Shown one piece after another: positions 42,327-52,140 of a stretch of DNA of 64,000 nt (within the stretch, counting starts at the first letter, position 1; every line of letters starts with the position of its first letter). The stretch spans positions 1,860,001 to 1,924,000 of the forward strand of contig NZ_CP054570.1 in the NCBI RefSeq assembly GCF_013343115.1, in the 5' to 3' direction. The stretch comes from Streptococcus sanguinis. Lineage in GTDB: Bacteria; Bacillota; Bacilli; Lactobacillales; Streptococcaceae. Below the pieces are notes generated by a model. That model ran no database searches. It was not told the DNA's origin and saw only the letters and a list, made by a program, of their open reading frames with translations. Made by a program: the position numbers and the translations under genes.

Positions 42327-42991
42327 CTATAGCCTACTCCTCTCACAGTTGCGATTGCTTGCAGTCCTTCTTGTTTGCATTTTTGACGAATCTGATATAC
42401 GTATTCTGAGATGGAACGAAGCTGTGTTTCTGAGCTTTCTGGGTAAAGCAAGGTATGCAAGCGTTCAGCTGAAAAGGTCTGCTTGGGATTGCTAGCTAGT
42501 AAATGCAGCAACTTAAACTCTCGCTCTGAAAATTTCAAGACTTTACCAAAACAGGCAACTTCATAGCGCTCTGGATAAAATTGACAAGAAGCAATTTCAG
42601 AATATCGCTCCTCACGTCTTTCCTCCCGCCTAAGATGAGCTCTGACACGCGCCAGCAATTCTTTAGTTCCAAAAGGCTTGACAATATAGTCATCTGCTCC
42701 GCGAAAGAGCCCTTCTACTTTGTCCGCCTCCAATTCCTTGGCCGTCAGAAAGATGATTGGACACGAAAGATGAGGACGAATGTAGGAACACAGCTCAAAA
42801 CCATTAACAGGCTCCATCATCACATCCAGCAGAATCAAGTCATATCCGACAAAATGCGTCAGCTCTAGGTCTTCTATCCGATCAAGCGTCGTCACATCAT
42901 AAGCATCGAGCTCTAGGACGTTTTTCACCAGCTTCAAAATGCTCCGGTCGTCATCAACCACCAAAATACGATACTGTCTCATGATTTCCAT
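42293..42991 (-). CDS. OmpR-family response regulator
   Basis: A 232-residue regulator: receiver domain with DDDRS, phospho-Asp in DLILLDVMMEP (about residue 55), IFLTAKE and VKPF; C-terminal winged helix with FSEREFKLLHLLASNPKQTF and ATVRGVGYRW. It pairs with the downstream kinase and probably controls the upstream ABC genes. It follows the second permease gene after 12 nt. Confidence 0.92.
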   Translation of the reverse strand: MEIMRQYRILVVDDDRSILKLVKNVLELDAYDVTTLDRIEDLELTHFVGYDLILLDVMMEPVNGFELCSYIRPHLSCPIIFLTAKELEADKVEGLFRGADDYIVKPFGTKELLARVRAHLRREERREERYSEIASCQFYPERYEVACFGKVLKFSEREFKLLHLLASNPKQTFSAERLHTLLYPESSETQLRSISEYVYQIRQKCKQEGLQAIATVRGVGYRWQLESEISKA

Positions 42992-43003
42992 TATAGCATA
43001 CCT

Positions 43004-43726
43004 CTAGCGAACATCTCGTTTCAATGTTAAGAATATAGCAGAGCTCCAAACCAAAGCTAACCATAACAGCTGTATTCCTAGCCCTGAGAGATCTATTGAA
43101 TGCTGAAGTCCTTCATACTCAAAAAGATTTAGCGTAGCCAGATCGGGCAGGTATTTTGCTTCTTTGATGAAAGTCGCCAATAAACGGCTGAGACCAATCA
43201 AGAGAGGAAAGAGCACCGACACCGGCACAACCCAAGATTGAAATAGCAAAGCGAGGCCGGCAGTTAAAAAAGCCAGAAAAAGATTGCTGAGAAGACCAAA
43301 AGAGCTGTAATAGAGGAATTTCCCCAGTAAGGACCAGCTAAAGCTTAGGTCAAAACGAGCCAGCATAACAAGGAAACAGCTGCCTATCATGATACTGTAG
43401 AGGATCAAGAGCAGCAAGAACAGAAAAAGGATTTTCCCAGCCAACCAAGCCTTTCTATTTGATACGGTTAGAAAATTCGTTCGCATCCCAGACTTGACAA
43501 ACTCCTGGGCAAAATAGAGCGAAGTAAAGATGACGATGACAGGCTGCGCTAGATAGAGGGCATGCAAAGCCTCGCTCAGAGCCTTTGTCTGGCCAACTGC
43601 TGTCTGACTATAGTCAAGATTCATCAGAAAAAAAGGAACGACTACCAGAACCACCAAGGCGGCACCAAGAGCGAGATAGTAAGAACGGAACTTAATCCAT
43701 TCACTTTTAAGCAGAGCTTTGATCAT
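43004..43726 (-). CDS. ABC-2 permease, second subunit (LanG-like)
   Basis: A 240-residue membrane subunit with six helices, starting MIKALLKSEWIKFRSYYLAL. The ATG at 43726 overlaps the TGA of the first permease by one base. It resembles the LanE/LanG and BcrB type subunits of lantibiotic or bacitracin export transporters: an N-terminal SEWIKFRS motif, then FVKSGMRTNFLTVSNRKAWLAGK. With the ATPase and first permease it should form an exporter or peptide-releasing complex. The substrate is not known. Confidence 0.8.
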   Translation of the reverse strand: MIKALLKSEWIKFRSYYLALGAALVVLVVVPFFLMNLDYSQTAVGQTKALSEALHALYLAQPVIVIFTSLYFAQEFVKSGMRTNFLTVSNRKAWLAGKILFLFLLLLILYSIMIGSCFLVMLARFDLSFSWSLLGKFLYYSSFGLLSNLFLAFLTAGLALLFQSWVVPVSVLFPLLIGLSRLLATFIKEAKYLPDLATLNLFEYEGLQHSIDLSGLGIQLLWLALVWSSAIFLTLKRDVR

Positions 43727-44514
43727 CAGTAGCGTCCTCCTAAATCCGTCTTCAAAAAGTGCAGAGAGGCCATGCCGCCGATGACTAGCAACCATGCACC
43801 AAGTATCAACAGCCCTTGCAAGGGATTGTTAGCATATTGGGAAGTTGGCGTTGCAGTAAACAACTCTCCAGCTGGCTGTGGCAAATAAGCTCCCCAACTC
43901 GTGTGAGCTGCCAGGTAGTTTCCCAGATTATAGATTTGGGGTACGAGAAAAAGCAGAGGAACTAGCATGGTCCGAGCCAATAAACCTAACAAAAATGAAA
44001 GGATTCCCAATAAGGTCAGAGATAAGGTTTTCCACAAAATCAGACTCCAAGCTGCTTGATTGAGCAGAATCGGATCAAGCCCTTCCTTTCCTAAAGCCAG
44101 GTGCATGACCATATAACTAAAGTAGATTGATAAAAAGCTACTGGCAAGAGAAAAGCAAGCAAAGGTCATGAGTTTCCCCGCAAGCAACTTCAGGCGGTTA
44201 TTACAGGTCAAAAGACTGGTTCTCAAGCTATGAGACTGAAATTCCATAGCTCCCAAAATTCCAGCTAAGATGACCAAAACCATGCCTGCCATAGAAGCAC
44301 CATTGAGGCCTAGATATTCCAGCGGGTCAATGGCTTCTGCCAGGCCGGGAACCGTCTCAGGCGTGGCATCCAAGCCGACAGATAAATACTGTCGGCCCTC
44401 TAGCCAGGATACGGCAGGCACCAATAGCAGCATGAAGGCCATACTCACTTTGAAAGCCTTGGTTGAGCGAATTTTCAACCATTCTGAATGCAATAAGGAC
44501 ATCGTTTCTTTCAT
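43726..44514 (-). CDS. ABC-2 permease, first subunit (LanE-like)
   Basis: A 262-residue membrane subunit with six helices. It starts MKETMSLLHSEWLKIRSTKA; SEWLKIRS is shared with the next subunit, showing that the two permeases are paralogues. MEFQSHSLRTSLLTCNNRLKLLAGK is the conserved inner region (GAMEFQ, RTSLLT). One nucleotide separates it from the ATPase stop. Two different permeases with one ATPase is the LanFEG layout. Confidence 0.8.
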   Translation of the reverse strand: MKETMSLLHSEWLKIRSTKAFKVSMAFMLLLVPAVSWLEGRQYLSVGLDATPETVPGLAEAIDPLEYLGLNGASMAGMVLVILAGILGAMEFQSHSLRTSLLTCNNRLKLLAGKLMTFACFSLASSFLSIYFSYMVMHLALGKEGLDPILLNQAAWSLILWKTLSLTLLGILSFLLGLLARTMLVPLLFLVPQIYNLGNYLAAHTSWGAYLPQPAGELFTATPTSQYANNPLQGLLILGAWLLVIGGMASLHFLKTDLGGRY

Positions 44515-44515
44515 C

Positions 44516-45223
44516 TTATACCTCCTCTGTCAAATCAAAGAAGAGATCTTCTAGACTGTCTGAATCTTGCAGCACCTCTTCCAATCGTCCCTGCTCAATA
44601 ATTCGTCCATGATGAATCAAGACTACATCATCTGTCACCATTTGCACCTCTGATAGGATATGAGAAGATAGAAGTACGGTTTTCCCTAAATCAGCCTGCT
44701 GACGGATGAACTTTCTAAACCACTTAATCCCGCTTGGATCTAGTCCATTGGTCGGCTCATCTAATATAAGAAACTGAGGATCACCCAGCAAAGCTGCTGC
44801 CAAACCCAGCCGCTGACTTTCCCCTAGAGACAGGCTTGACAAGAGTTCCTTCCTCTTATGAGCGATTCCAGTCATCTCCAAAACCTCATCGATCCGAGAC
44901 TTGGAAATAGCATTACTCGCCGCAATAATCCTCAAGTGGTCATAGACCTTTCGATTTGGCAGACCACCAATGCCGTCAAAGGCTGCACCTACCGTTCTGA
45001 GCGGATAGGTCATTGACTGATAGGTTTGCCCATCAAAAGTCGCAGTCCCAGACGTCGCCCGATCTAACCCCAAGAGAATCCTCAAGGTCGAACTTTTCCC
45101 TGCACCATTTGGACCCAGAAAGGCTGTAATCCGCCCACTTCGAGCTGTAAAAGAAATATCTTCTAAAATCTGCTTGCTGCCATGCTTCTTGCAGACTCCT
45201 TCTATTTTCACTATATGTTCCAT
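44516..45223 (-). CDS. ABC transporter ATP-binding protein (LanF/BcrA-like)
   Basis: A 235-residue ATPase: Walker A LGPNGAGKSS, signature SLSLGESQRLGLAAALL, Walker B FLILDEPTNGLDP, H-loop LLSSHILSE. At the Q-loop position the sequence is VGAAFDGIGG, so the usual glutamine is replaced by an acidic residue, as in the E-loop of LanF proteins. First gene of a five-gene operon (ATPase, two permeases, regulator, kinase). GGAGTTCAGT precedes the ATG. No lantibiotic synthesis genes are in the window, so an orphan resistance or sensing cassette is inferred. Confidence 0.88.
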   Translation of the reverse strand: MEHIVKIEGVCKKHGSKQILEDISFTARSGRITAFLGPNGAGKSSTLRILLGLDRATSGTATFDGQTYQSMTYPLRTVGAAFDGIGGLPNRKVYDHLRIIAASNAISKSRIDEVLEMTGIAHKRKELLSSLSLGESQRLGLAAALLGDPQFLILDEPTNGLDPSGIKWFRKFIRQQADLGKTVLLSSHILSEVQMVTDDVVLIHHGRIIEQGRLEEVLQDSDSLEDLFFDLTEEV

Positions 45224-45356
45224 ACTGAACTCCTTTTGATTTTTCTTTAGTATACAGGGGCAAGTTCAGAAAAAGTTCAGACAATAAAAAACTTGCCTTG
45301 CGACAAGTTTCTTTTCCATCCTTCTAGTTTTCTCAATATGAATTTCTTTTCTTGAC

Positions 45357-46277
45357 TTACTCACTTAGCTCACCACCCTTTCCATTATAGTATTGTTTAA
45401 AATCTTTATAAGAGTGTATCTCATGTTCTTGACCATCTACAGAATAGTCAGCTTTGATTTTAACCCCAGACAAAGTTTCCTCTCCCTTAGGCGCAAACCA
45501 ATGAAGGAGTGTATCGAAGACCTCGGCATTCCCCATTCGATCATAGCGCATGGATAACTTTTCATCTCCTTTAATTAACCCCTTTTCTATGTTAGGGAAT
45601 ATACTGAATAAGTTGATGTTAGAATCAGGCTTTCCATTACTAGAGTTAGTAATGCTTCGATAATTAGCTGAATAGTAGTAACCTCGTTCAGAGATACAAT
45701 CAATTAGATTAGTTAAAGAAAGTGTAACATTATCTAGATCCTCTGTGCTAGGAATTTGATCTGCATCAGTTGGACTATAATAATCTTCCTTTCCTAGATT
45801 ATAGTAAAGTTTTTCCACTTCGGAGATAGGTTTTCCAGCTTCTAGCACCTCAATATAAATAGTATCTTTATAGGCTGGTCCTCCAAATGTAGGAAGCCCA
45901 ATACGTATAACATCATTTTTTTTATTCTTTTTTCGAACCTTTTCTAACACATTGACCGTAGAGCTTTTTTGAGTATCTAAATCATAGTAAGAAAAACTAA
46001 TAAATTCTGTATTGGTGCTCTTAGAATCTTTCACTCCTCTTTCCTTGTAGCTTCTGCCAAAAAGATACCGTCCCCCTACTAACACTGTATCAGCACCAGA
46101 AAGAATGTATTTCTTTTCATCCCCTAGCACTTTAATTTTATTTATATCCAATTCATTCACTGATTTAATAATTTTGGGTTCAGATTCTTTTTCTGAAGAA
46201 CTCTGATGAAAATAAACGACTCCAAGAACTATAAAAGAAATTGTTACAATCATCCCAATCCAATATCTATATCTCAT
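45357..46277 (-). CDS. Uncharacterised membrane-anchored protein
   Basis: A 306-residue protein with one N-terminal helix (WIGMIVTISFIVLGVVYF), a short polar linker (HQSSSEKESEPK) and a large outer domain without cysteines. I do not recognise it. Notable segments are GADTVLVGGRYLFGRSY, SFSYYDLDTQKSS and LLHWFAPKGEETLSGVKI. No lipobox is present. AAGGGGATGAGACG precedes the ATG. Its low GC and the broken reading frame just upstream suggest an acquired or decaying locus. Confidence 0.65.
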   Translation of the reverse strand: MRYRYWIGMIVTISFIVLGVVYFHQSSSEKESEPKIIKSVNELDINKIKVLGDEKKYILSGADTVLVGGRYLFGRSYKERGVKDSKSTNTEFISFSYYDLDTQKSSTVNVLEKVRKKNKKNDVIRIGLPTFGGPAYKDTIYIEVLEAGKPISEVEKLYYNLGKEDYYSPTDADQIPSTEDLDNVTLSLTNLIDCISERGYYYSANYRSITNSSNGKPDSNINLFSIFPNIEKGLIKGDEKLSMRYDRMGNAEVFDTLLHWFAPKGEETLSGVKIKADYSVDGQEHEIHSYKDFKQYYNGKGGELSE

Positions 46278-46294
46278 CGTCTCATCCCCTTATA

Positions 46295-46423
46295 TCAAAA
46301 CGTTGTATTAGAGCCTACTAAATTTGAAAAATACTTAGAATCCGTCGTTTGCCAATCTGCATAAGAGAAACTTTCTATCTTAGATAAACTCTGCAATCCG
46401 TCATATACAACCTGAAAACTAAT
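46295..46423 (-). pseudogene. Truncated C-terminal gene remnant
   Basis: A 42-codon open stretch reading ISFQVVYDGLQSLSKIESFS then YADWQTTDSKYFSNLVGSNT, ending TTF and TGA at 46295. It has no start codon and is cut by a TAA upstream. Polar, helix-forming composition suggests the tail of a real protein. It lies 17 nt upstream of the 306-residue gene, so the two may once have been an effector/partner pair. Confidence 0.4.
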
Positions 46424-46512
46424 TTATTTTTTACTTTCATCACTACTAGTATGATTACAATTAACTTGAAATAATTCCTTTACATTAAAAAGTCTTACAA
46501 CGAGTTCTTAGT

Positions 46513-47325
46513 TTATTTTTCAACCGCATCCCAGAGCTGGTGGATGCTTTTTTTCTGCACGGGATCGACAAAGTGTGGCGCGATTTCCACCAGAGATTGC
46601 AAGACAAAAGCTCGCTCAGCCACATAAGGATGAGGAACAATCAAGTTTGGACTGTATAACTCTTCTTGTCCTATGTAAAGAATATCCAAATCAATCACAC
46701 GAGGTCCCCATTTGATTTCCCGCACGCGCCCTAGATCCGATTCGATAGCCAAGAGCGTCTGCATTAACTCCTCAGGATTGAGCCAAGTCTCAACTTCAAC
46801 AACTTGATTGAGAAACGGATCCTGCTCAACGCCACCCCAAGGCTCTGTCTCAATGCGGCTTGATGCCTGCAAAACTCTTATATTTTGCTCTGCCATTTTT
46901 TCCAGAGCCGCATCCAGATTGGCAGTTGGGCTGCCTTGATTGCTCCCCAGAGCGATAAAGGCTTTCCGCTTTTGACGCACCAGCTTGACTGAGCAGGTCT
47001 CTAAAGGCAGCGGCACGGGTGCCCAAGGCTTCTTGACCTCCAAGCTGACCTTCTGCACCAAAGGATGAGTCAGAAAAATCCGATCAATCAGCTTGTAAGC
47101 CAGCGTTTCAATCAAGTCTTCCTTGCTTTCCTGACACCAGTAGGTCAAATCCTGAGCCAATTCTCCATAGTGGATAGAAGCTGTCAGGTCGCCTGTTTTG
47201 GCAGCCCGAGTCATATCATAGTCCAAAATCAGATCCAGCACAAAACGCTGGCCCAATTCCTTCTCTGCTCCAAACAGACCGTGATAGGCATACACTTCCA
47301 AATCCTTAATGCGCAGCTGATCCAT
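46513..47325 (-). CDS. folK: Fused dihydroneopterin aldolase / HPPK
   Basis: A 270-residue bifunctional folate enzyme. Residues 1-120 are FolB ([32 protein letters not shown]), which cleaves dihydroneopterin; residues 122-270 are FolK ([38 protein letters not shown] in parts, [24 protein letters not shown]), which pyrophosphorylates the product. The same fusion is the pneumococcal sulD product. It is last in the folP-folC-folE-folBK operon, 87 nt after folE. Confidence 0.95.
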   Translation of the reverse strand: MDQLRIKDLEVYAYHGLFGAEKELGQRFVLDLILDYDMTRAAKTGDLTASIHYGELAQDLTYWCQESKEDLIETLAYKLIDRIFLTHPLVQKVSLEVKKPWAPVPLPLETCSVKLVRQKRKAFIALGSNQGSPTANLDAALEKMAEQNIRVLQASSRIETEPWGGVEQDPFLNQVVEVETWLNPEELMQTLLAIESDLGRVREIKWGPRVIDLDILYIGQEELYSPNLIVPHPYVAERAFVLQSLVEIAPHFVDPVQKKSIHQLWDAVEK

Positions 47326-47412
47326 TCTCTTATCCTTTCTGATTCAAGTTTCTGCATTTTATCCTTGATAAAATAATCTAGCCTTTCCTGACATGCTCCA
47401 CCACTGATAAGA

Positions 47413-47967
47413 TCAATGCCCCATCAATTTGTAAGCTTCATTTTTTAGGTCCTTATCCGTCGCTAAAACGCCACGCGCCGCTGTAGTAACTGTTGCAGTG
47501 CCAGGCTTTCTGACTCCGCGCATATTCATACACATATGCTCAGCTTCCACCCAGACCAGGGCCCCTTGAGCACCCAGATAGTCCATCAAGGCCTCAGCAA
47601 TCTCTACGGTCAATCGCTCTTGAATCTGCGGTTTCTTGGCATAGACCTCTACCGTTCGGGCCAGCTTGGACAGGCCTGCTACCCGACCATTAGGCACATA
47701 GGCGATGTGAACCTTCCCGTAAAATGGCAGGAAGTGGTGCTCACACATGGAATGAAAGAAAATATCCTTCTCCACTACCATATTATTGTCAATGATTTCA
47801 AAAGACTTGGCCAGATGCTCCTCAGCCGTCTCACCCAGCCCCGCAAAGATTTCCTGGTACATTTTAGCAATGCGCTGTGGCGTCTCCTGCAATCCTTCGC
47901 GGCTTCCGTCTTCTCCAACCGCCTCAATAATCTGGGCTACAGCTGCTTCAATTTTCTTCGTGTCCAT
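47413..47967 (-). CDS. folE: GTP cyclohydrolase I
   Basis: A 184-residue enzyme that opens the GTP ring to begin pterin synthesis. The zinc site is visible: [18 protein letters not shown] (Cys, His) and [14 protein letters not shown] (second Cys). The ATG at 47967 follows TAGGAGCATAT; the longer frame overlaps folC and is not used. The start overlaps the end of folC by 20 nt. Confidence 0.96.
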   Translation of the reverse strand: MDTKKIEAAVAQIIEAVGEDGSREGLQETPQRIAKMYQEIFAGLGETAEEHLAKSFEIIDNNMVVEKDIFFHSMCEHHFLPFYGKVHIAYVPNGRVAGLSKLARTVEVYAKKPQIQERLTVEIAEALMDYLGAQGALVWVEAEHMCMNMRGVRKPGTATVTTAARGVLATDKDLKNEAYKLMGH

Positions 47968-49342
47968 ATATGCTCCTATGTTCATTTTTATTTTTTGATA
48001 ATTGACTTGACTGAGAAGGACGCTCAGCAAAGTCTAACTTGCAATTCTCAAGGATTGATTTTCTAACCTGAGCCAGAAAATAAAGAGAACCCGTAATCAG
48101 CAAAAGCTCATCCGGCTCATGCTCTACTGCTAAATAATCTGCTACATAATCCGGCCATTCTTTGTAAGACAGGCCTTGCTGCTCAGCCAAGGATTGCATG
48201 CTCTCTTTAGAAAAACTCCGCGGATCAGCAAAGGCTGTCAAGCTTATAGCTGCTTTGGGAATCTTTTGCAGCAGCTCCACCATATCATCCAAGGCCTTGG
48301 TTTGGATACAAGCAAATAAAATGTGCTTCTTATAAGTCGGATAATGCTGGTCCAGTGTCGCTGCTAACGACCGCAGGGCATGGGGATTATGGGCTCCATC
48401 CAGAAGAATAAGCGGCTGATCCGATATCCTTTCCAAACGACCAGGCCACTCAGCAGTAAGCAAGGCCCTCTCAACCTCTGCTTTTGTCAATAAGGACAGC
48501 GACTGCAGCTGGCAGTATAGGTCACACAAGTGCAGAGCTAGCCCAGCATTGTCCGCCTGATGCAGTCCCATTAGAGCTGTTTGATACGAGTCTTTGGCCC
48601 GATAGGCATTCGAAAAGGAAAAGCACTCCCCCTCCTCTGACTCTTGAGGTTCCACTTGATAAGCTTGAGACCAAGAAAAGAGCGGAGAATCTTTTTCAGC
48701 AGCCTTTTGCTCGACTACTGCCAGAGCCTCTGGCTCCAACCTACCGGTCACAATGGGAACTCCATGCTTGATAATGCCAGCTTTCTGCTGGGCAATAGCC
48801 TCTAGACTGTCACCTAGCAAGGCCACATGATCCAGACCGACTGTTGTGATTGCAGTCAGTAAGGGCTGGCAGACATTGGTACTATCCAAAAGCCCACCCA
48901 TGCCGACCTCGATAATAGCCACATCCACCTGCTGCTGGACAAAATAATCATAAGCTAGAGCAGTTACAATCTCAAACTCAGTCACCCCCTGCAAGCCAGA
49001 GTCTGTCGCATGCTGGGCTAAGAGGTCCTGATAAAGGCTCAGCAATCGCTGAAGATCTTGGTCGGAGATCGCATGGCCATTAATGGCAATCTGCTCATTG
49101 TAGCTGACTAGGTAGGGAGAGGTGAAAGTGCTAACACGCAGGTCTCGCACTTCCAAGAGTTGGCGCAGATGGGCAATGGTTGAACCCTTGCCATTAGTCC
49201 CTGCAATATGAATGACTGGCAGCTGCAAATGCGGATTCCCCCGCAACTCCAGCAAACGCTCCATCCGCTCCAAGCCAAAATTGGGACTAGCTGTCCGATA
49301 AGCTTCCAGCCAGCTTAAATCAGGTAATTCTTGTTTTTTCAT
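47948..49342 (-). CDS. folC: Folylpolyglutamate / dihydrofolate synthase
   Basis: A 464-residue Mur-ligase-type enzyme that adds glutamate to dihydropteroate or folates. Motifs: [19 protein letters not shown] (ATP loop), [24 protein letters not shown] and [14 protein letters not shown]. It carries a polar C-terminal extension of about 35 residues ([20 protein letters not shown] and on) that overlaps the folE start and may have arisen by loss of an earlier stop. It follows folP by one nucleotide. Confidence 0.94.
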   Translation of the reverse strand: MKKQELPDLSWLEAYRTASPNFGLERMERLLELRGNPHLQLPVIHIAGTNGKGSTIAHLRQLLEVRDLRVSTFTSPYLVSYNEQIAINGHAISDQDLQRLLSLYQDLLAQHATDSGLQGVTEFEIVTALAYDYFVQQQVDVAIIEVGMGGLLDSTNVCQPLLTAITTVGLDHVALLGDSLEAIAQQKAGIIKHGVPIVTGRLEPEALAVVEQKAAEKDSPLFSWSQAYQVEPQESEEGECFSFSNAYRAKDSYQTALMGLHQADNAGLALHLCDLYCQLQSLSLLTKAEVERALLTAEWPGRLERISDQPLILLDGAHNPHALRSLAATLDQHYPTYKKHILFACIQTKALDDMVELLQKIPKAAISLTAFADPRSFSKESMQSLAEQQGLSYKEWPDYVADYLAVEHEPDELLLITGSLYFLAQVRKSILENCKLDFAERPSQSSQLSKNKNEHRSIYGHEEN

Positions 49343-49343
49343 C

Positions 49344-50309
<966 letters not shown>

Positions 50310-50337
50310 TCATTTCTATCGGCTGCCCTGCTCTTCA

Positions 50338-50483
50338 ACAAAAAAGGCACACTCATCTAGTGTACCGCAAAGCTCTCAGCAGATGCAGCATCCAGTCCTA
50401 TGAACTGCACTCGACTTCACAAGAAGACCTTATCTAGTCCCTTGTTTCATTTACCATTTTACCATAATTCTTCTATTTGACAA
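50338..50483 (-). promoter_or_regulatory. folP promoter and leader with internal terminator
   Basis: Promoter TTGTCA (50478-50483), 16-nt spacer, TAAAAT (50456-50461) with TGG before it. The leader then carries hairpin GGTACACT-AGATG-AGTGTGCC (50346-50366) followed by six T (50340-50345), 41 nt before the folP ATG. No second promoter is visible after the hairpin, so folP expression must pass it. Upstream leader segments (CTTC-TTGT-GAAG, CAGT..ACTG, GATG-CTG-CATC) can form further stems. Confidence 0.6.
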
Positions 50484-50491
50484 AACACTTT

Positions 50492-51130
50492 CTAAAAGCA
50501 AAAGGGTAAAAGGCTGAGAATAATCATATTTCGGAGAATATGGGCCAGCATAGACAGCTCCAAACGCTGAAAATAAGGCCTGAGGAGATGGGCAAAGACT
50601 AGTCCCAAAACTAGATAGGAGAGAAAACACAGAGTTTCCTGAGGATTTTTCGCAAGGGAAAAGCAGAGCAAACCTAGTGCAATCCCCCAGCTCTTCTGAT
50701 AGCGAAGAGAGAAAGCCCTGTCAACAAATCTCGGTGCCGCAGGGGATAAAACGGCGATGTCAATCCCCAAAAGCAAAAGAGAAGATGACAGAAAACTCTC
50801 CGTCAGCATCTGCTCTACCGCCTGAGCTGACTCCACCTCCTTGCCACACAGCAGAACAGCCCCTGCAGCATTGACCAAAATCATCAAAAAATACAAGAAA
50901 AGCAAGTGTCGATAATTGCTTGACTGACGCAGGGAACCTTTGATTTCCTGCAGTTCTCTGGCAAAATAAAAGGCGCAACAAAAAAGCAATCCCAGTAAGC
51001 CCACCATAAAAAGCAGATTAGCCTGACTAAAGACCAAGCGATGAGGCATTGGATGAAGCATGAGCAGCAGTCCCGTCTGAGTCAACATAGCCAGTAGTAA
51101 CAATTGAATGATTTTCTCTAGTTTCAGCAT
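50492..51130 (-). CDS. Catalytically degenerate CPBP-like membrane protein
   Basis: A 212-residue polytopic protein. Its C-terminus (FQRLELSMLAHILRNMIIL) aligns with the active CPBP protein next door (FKRLEMSILAHMLRNGVAV), and the segment before it aligns without large gaps. But the protease motif EEVVFRG is replaced by APRFVDR, and HGPTN by KNPQE, so metal-binding residues are lost. It is likely a non-enzymatic paralogue. Lies 117 nt downstream of the intact gene and upstream of folP, all on one strand. Confidence 0.7.
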   Translation of the reverse strand: MLKLEKIIQLLLLAMLTQTGLLLMLHPMPHRLVFSQANLLFMVGLLGLLFCCAFYFARELQEIKGSLRQSSNYRHLLFLYFLMILVNAAGAVLLCGKEVESAQAVEQMLTESFLSSSLLLLGIDIAVLSPAAPRFVDRAFSLRYQKSWGIALGLLCFSLAKNPQETLCFLSYLVLGLVFAHLLRPYFQRLELSMLAHILRNMIILSLLPFCF

Positions 51131-51247
51131 ATTCTCTCCATTCTTCTCTTATCATTATAGAAGAAGTAAGAGCAAGCTGGTAGAAATCCCCTCAAATGTC
51201 CTAATTTGTGCCTCAAATGACAAAAAAAGCAGATATTCTCTGCTTTC

Positions 51248-51925
51248 TTACTTGTTCACCAAACCTGTCAGTATCATAATGAGTACTGCAACTCCATTTC
51301 TCAGCATGTGTGCCAAAATAGACATCTCCAAACGCTTAAATATATAAGCAACCGCAGCTAAAACAGCACCCATACCTGCATATATAACAAAACTGCCGAT
51401 ATTGGTCGGACCATGAAAAAGACCGAAAAGAATAACTCCTACAACCAATCCCCAAACATAATGCTTGGTAAAAATCTTCTGAGGAATTAAGCCGCGAAAG
51501 ACTACTTCCTCCAAGATAGGAGCCTGAATCACAGCTCCTACTACTAATAAAATCTTGGGTACATGCTGAAATAATGCATTCAAGGCATCCTGATTGGCAG
51601 TGGAAATAGCCTGACCTTCCAGCAGCATGATAATTGCTCCTAACATGTTGACGCCAATCATGACAACATTAGAAACAGCTAACCAGCCAAACGAAGACCA
51701 TTTAAAAAAGCTAAAGTCAAGGCTCAGCAGTTCTTCTTGCTTAGCCATTCTCAGAACAAAAAAGACAATCAAAAGATATACAACCAGCACAAAGATAGTC
51801 TGTCCAGCTGAAAAACTCTTCTCAGAAGATGTCATTTGCCGGATAAATATAAATGGTATCTGGCTGAGAAATAAGACAAACAAAGTCAGTAGAATGTACT
51901 CTAATTTTTTTAGAATTGCTTTCAT
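51248..51925 (-). CDS. CPBP-family intramembrane metalloprotease
   Basis: A 225-residue protein with about seven helices and the complete signature: APILEEVVFRGLIPQ (Glu-Glu...Arg), ILFGLFHGPTN (His) and EMSILAHMLRN (final His-x3-N). The ATG at 51925 follows AAAAGGAGGAAGAC; the longer frame is rejected. Substrate unknown; roles in bacteriocin immunity or processing of prenylated or pheromone peptides are known for relatives only. Confidence 0.85.
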   Translation of the reverse strand: MKAILKKLEYILLTLFVLFLSQIPFIFIRQMTSSEKSFSAGQTIFVLVVYLLIVFFVLRMAKQEELLSLDFSFFKWSSFGWLAVSNVVMIGVNMLGAIIMLLEGQAISTANQDALNALFQHVPKILLVVGAVIQAPILEEVVFRGLIPQKIFTKHYVWGLVVGVILFGLFHGPTNIGSFVIYAGMGAVLAAVAYIFKRLEMSILAHMLRNGVAVLIMILTGLVNK

Positions 51926-52102
51926 GTCTTCCTCCTTTTCCTTCCTAGTATAGCTCAATTTTCTCTTTTTGTATAGACAATTCTTAACTGCAAGCATTTT
52001 GTATATCACTTATTGAAAACTAGTGCTGATAGTGACTATGAGATCGGATCGCTCAGTTTTTCCAAGGCCAGTAATCAAGAAAATCCTCTCTTAAAACCTA
52101 CA

Positions 52103-52128
52103 AAAAGCCCAGTCAAACTGAGCTTTTG
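52103..52128 (-). terminator. Terminator of ackA
   Basis: On the minus strand AAAAGCTCAGT - TTG - ACTGGGCTTTTT, with one G-T pair and a T run, 13 nt after the ackA stop. Confidence 0.85.
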
Positions 52129-52140
52129 AATTTTCTTAAT

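Noticed and set aside
47536..48066. 176-residue plus-strand frame opposite folE/folC
   Set aside because: Shadow of two well-supported genes; no SD and no domain.
50338..50483. Known THF riboswitch for the folP leader
   Set aside because: The conserved core of that riboswitch could not be placed in the leader, so I only report an attenuator-like arrangement.
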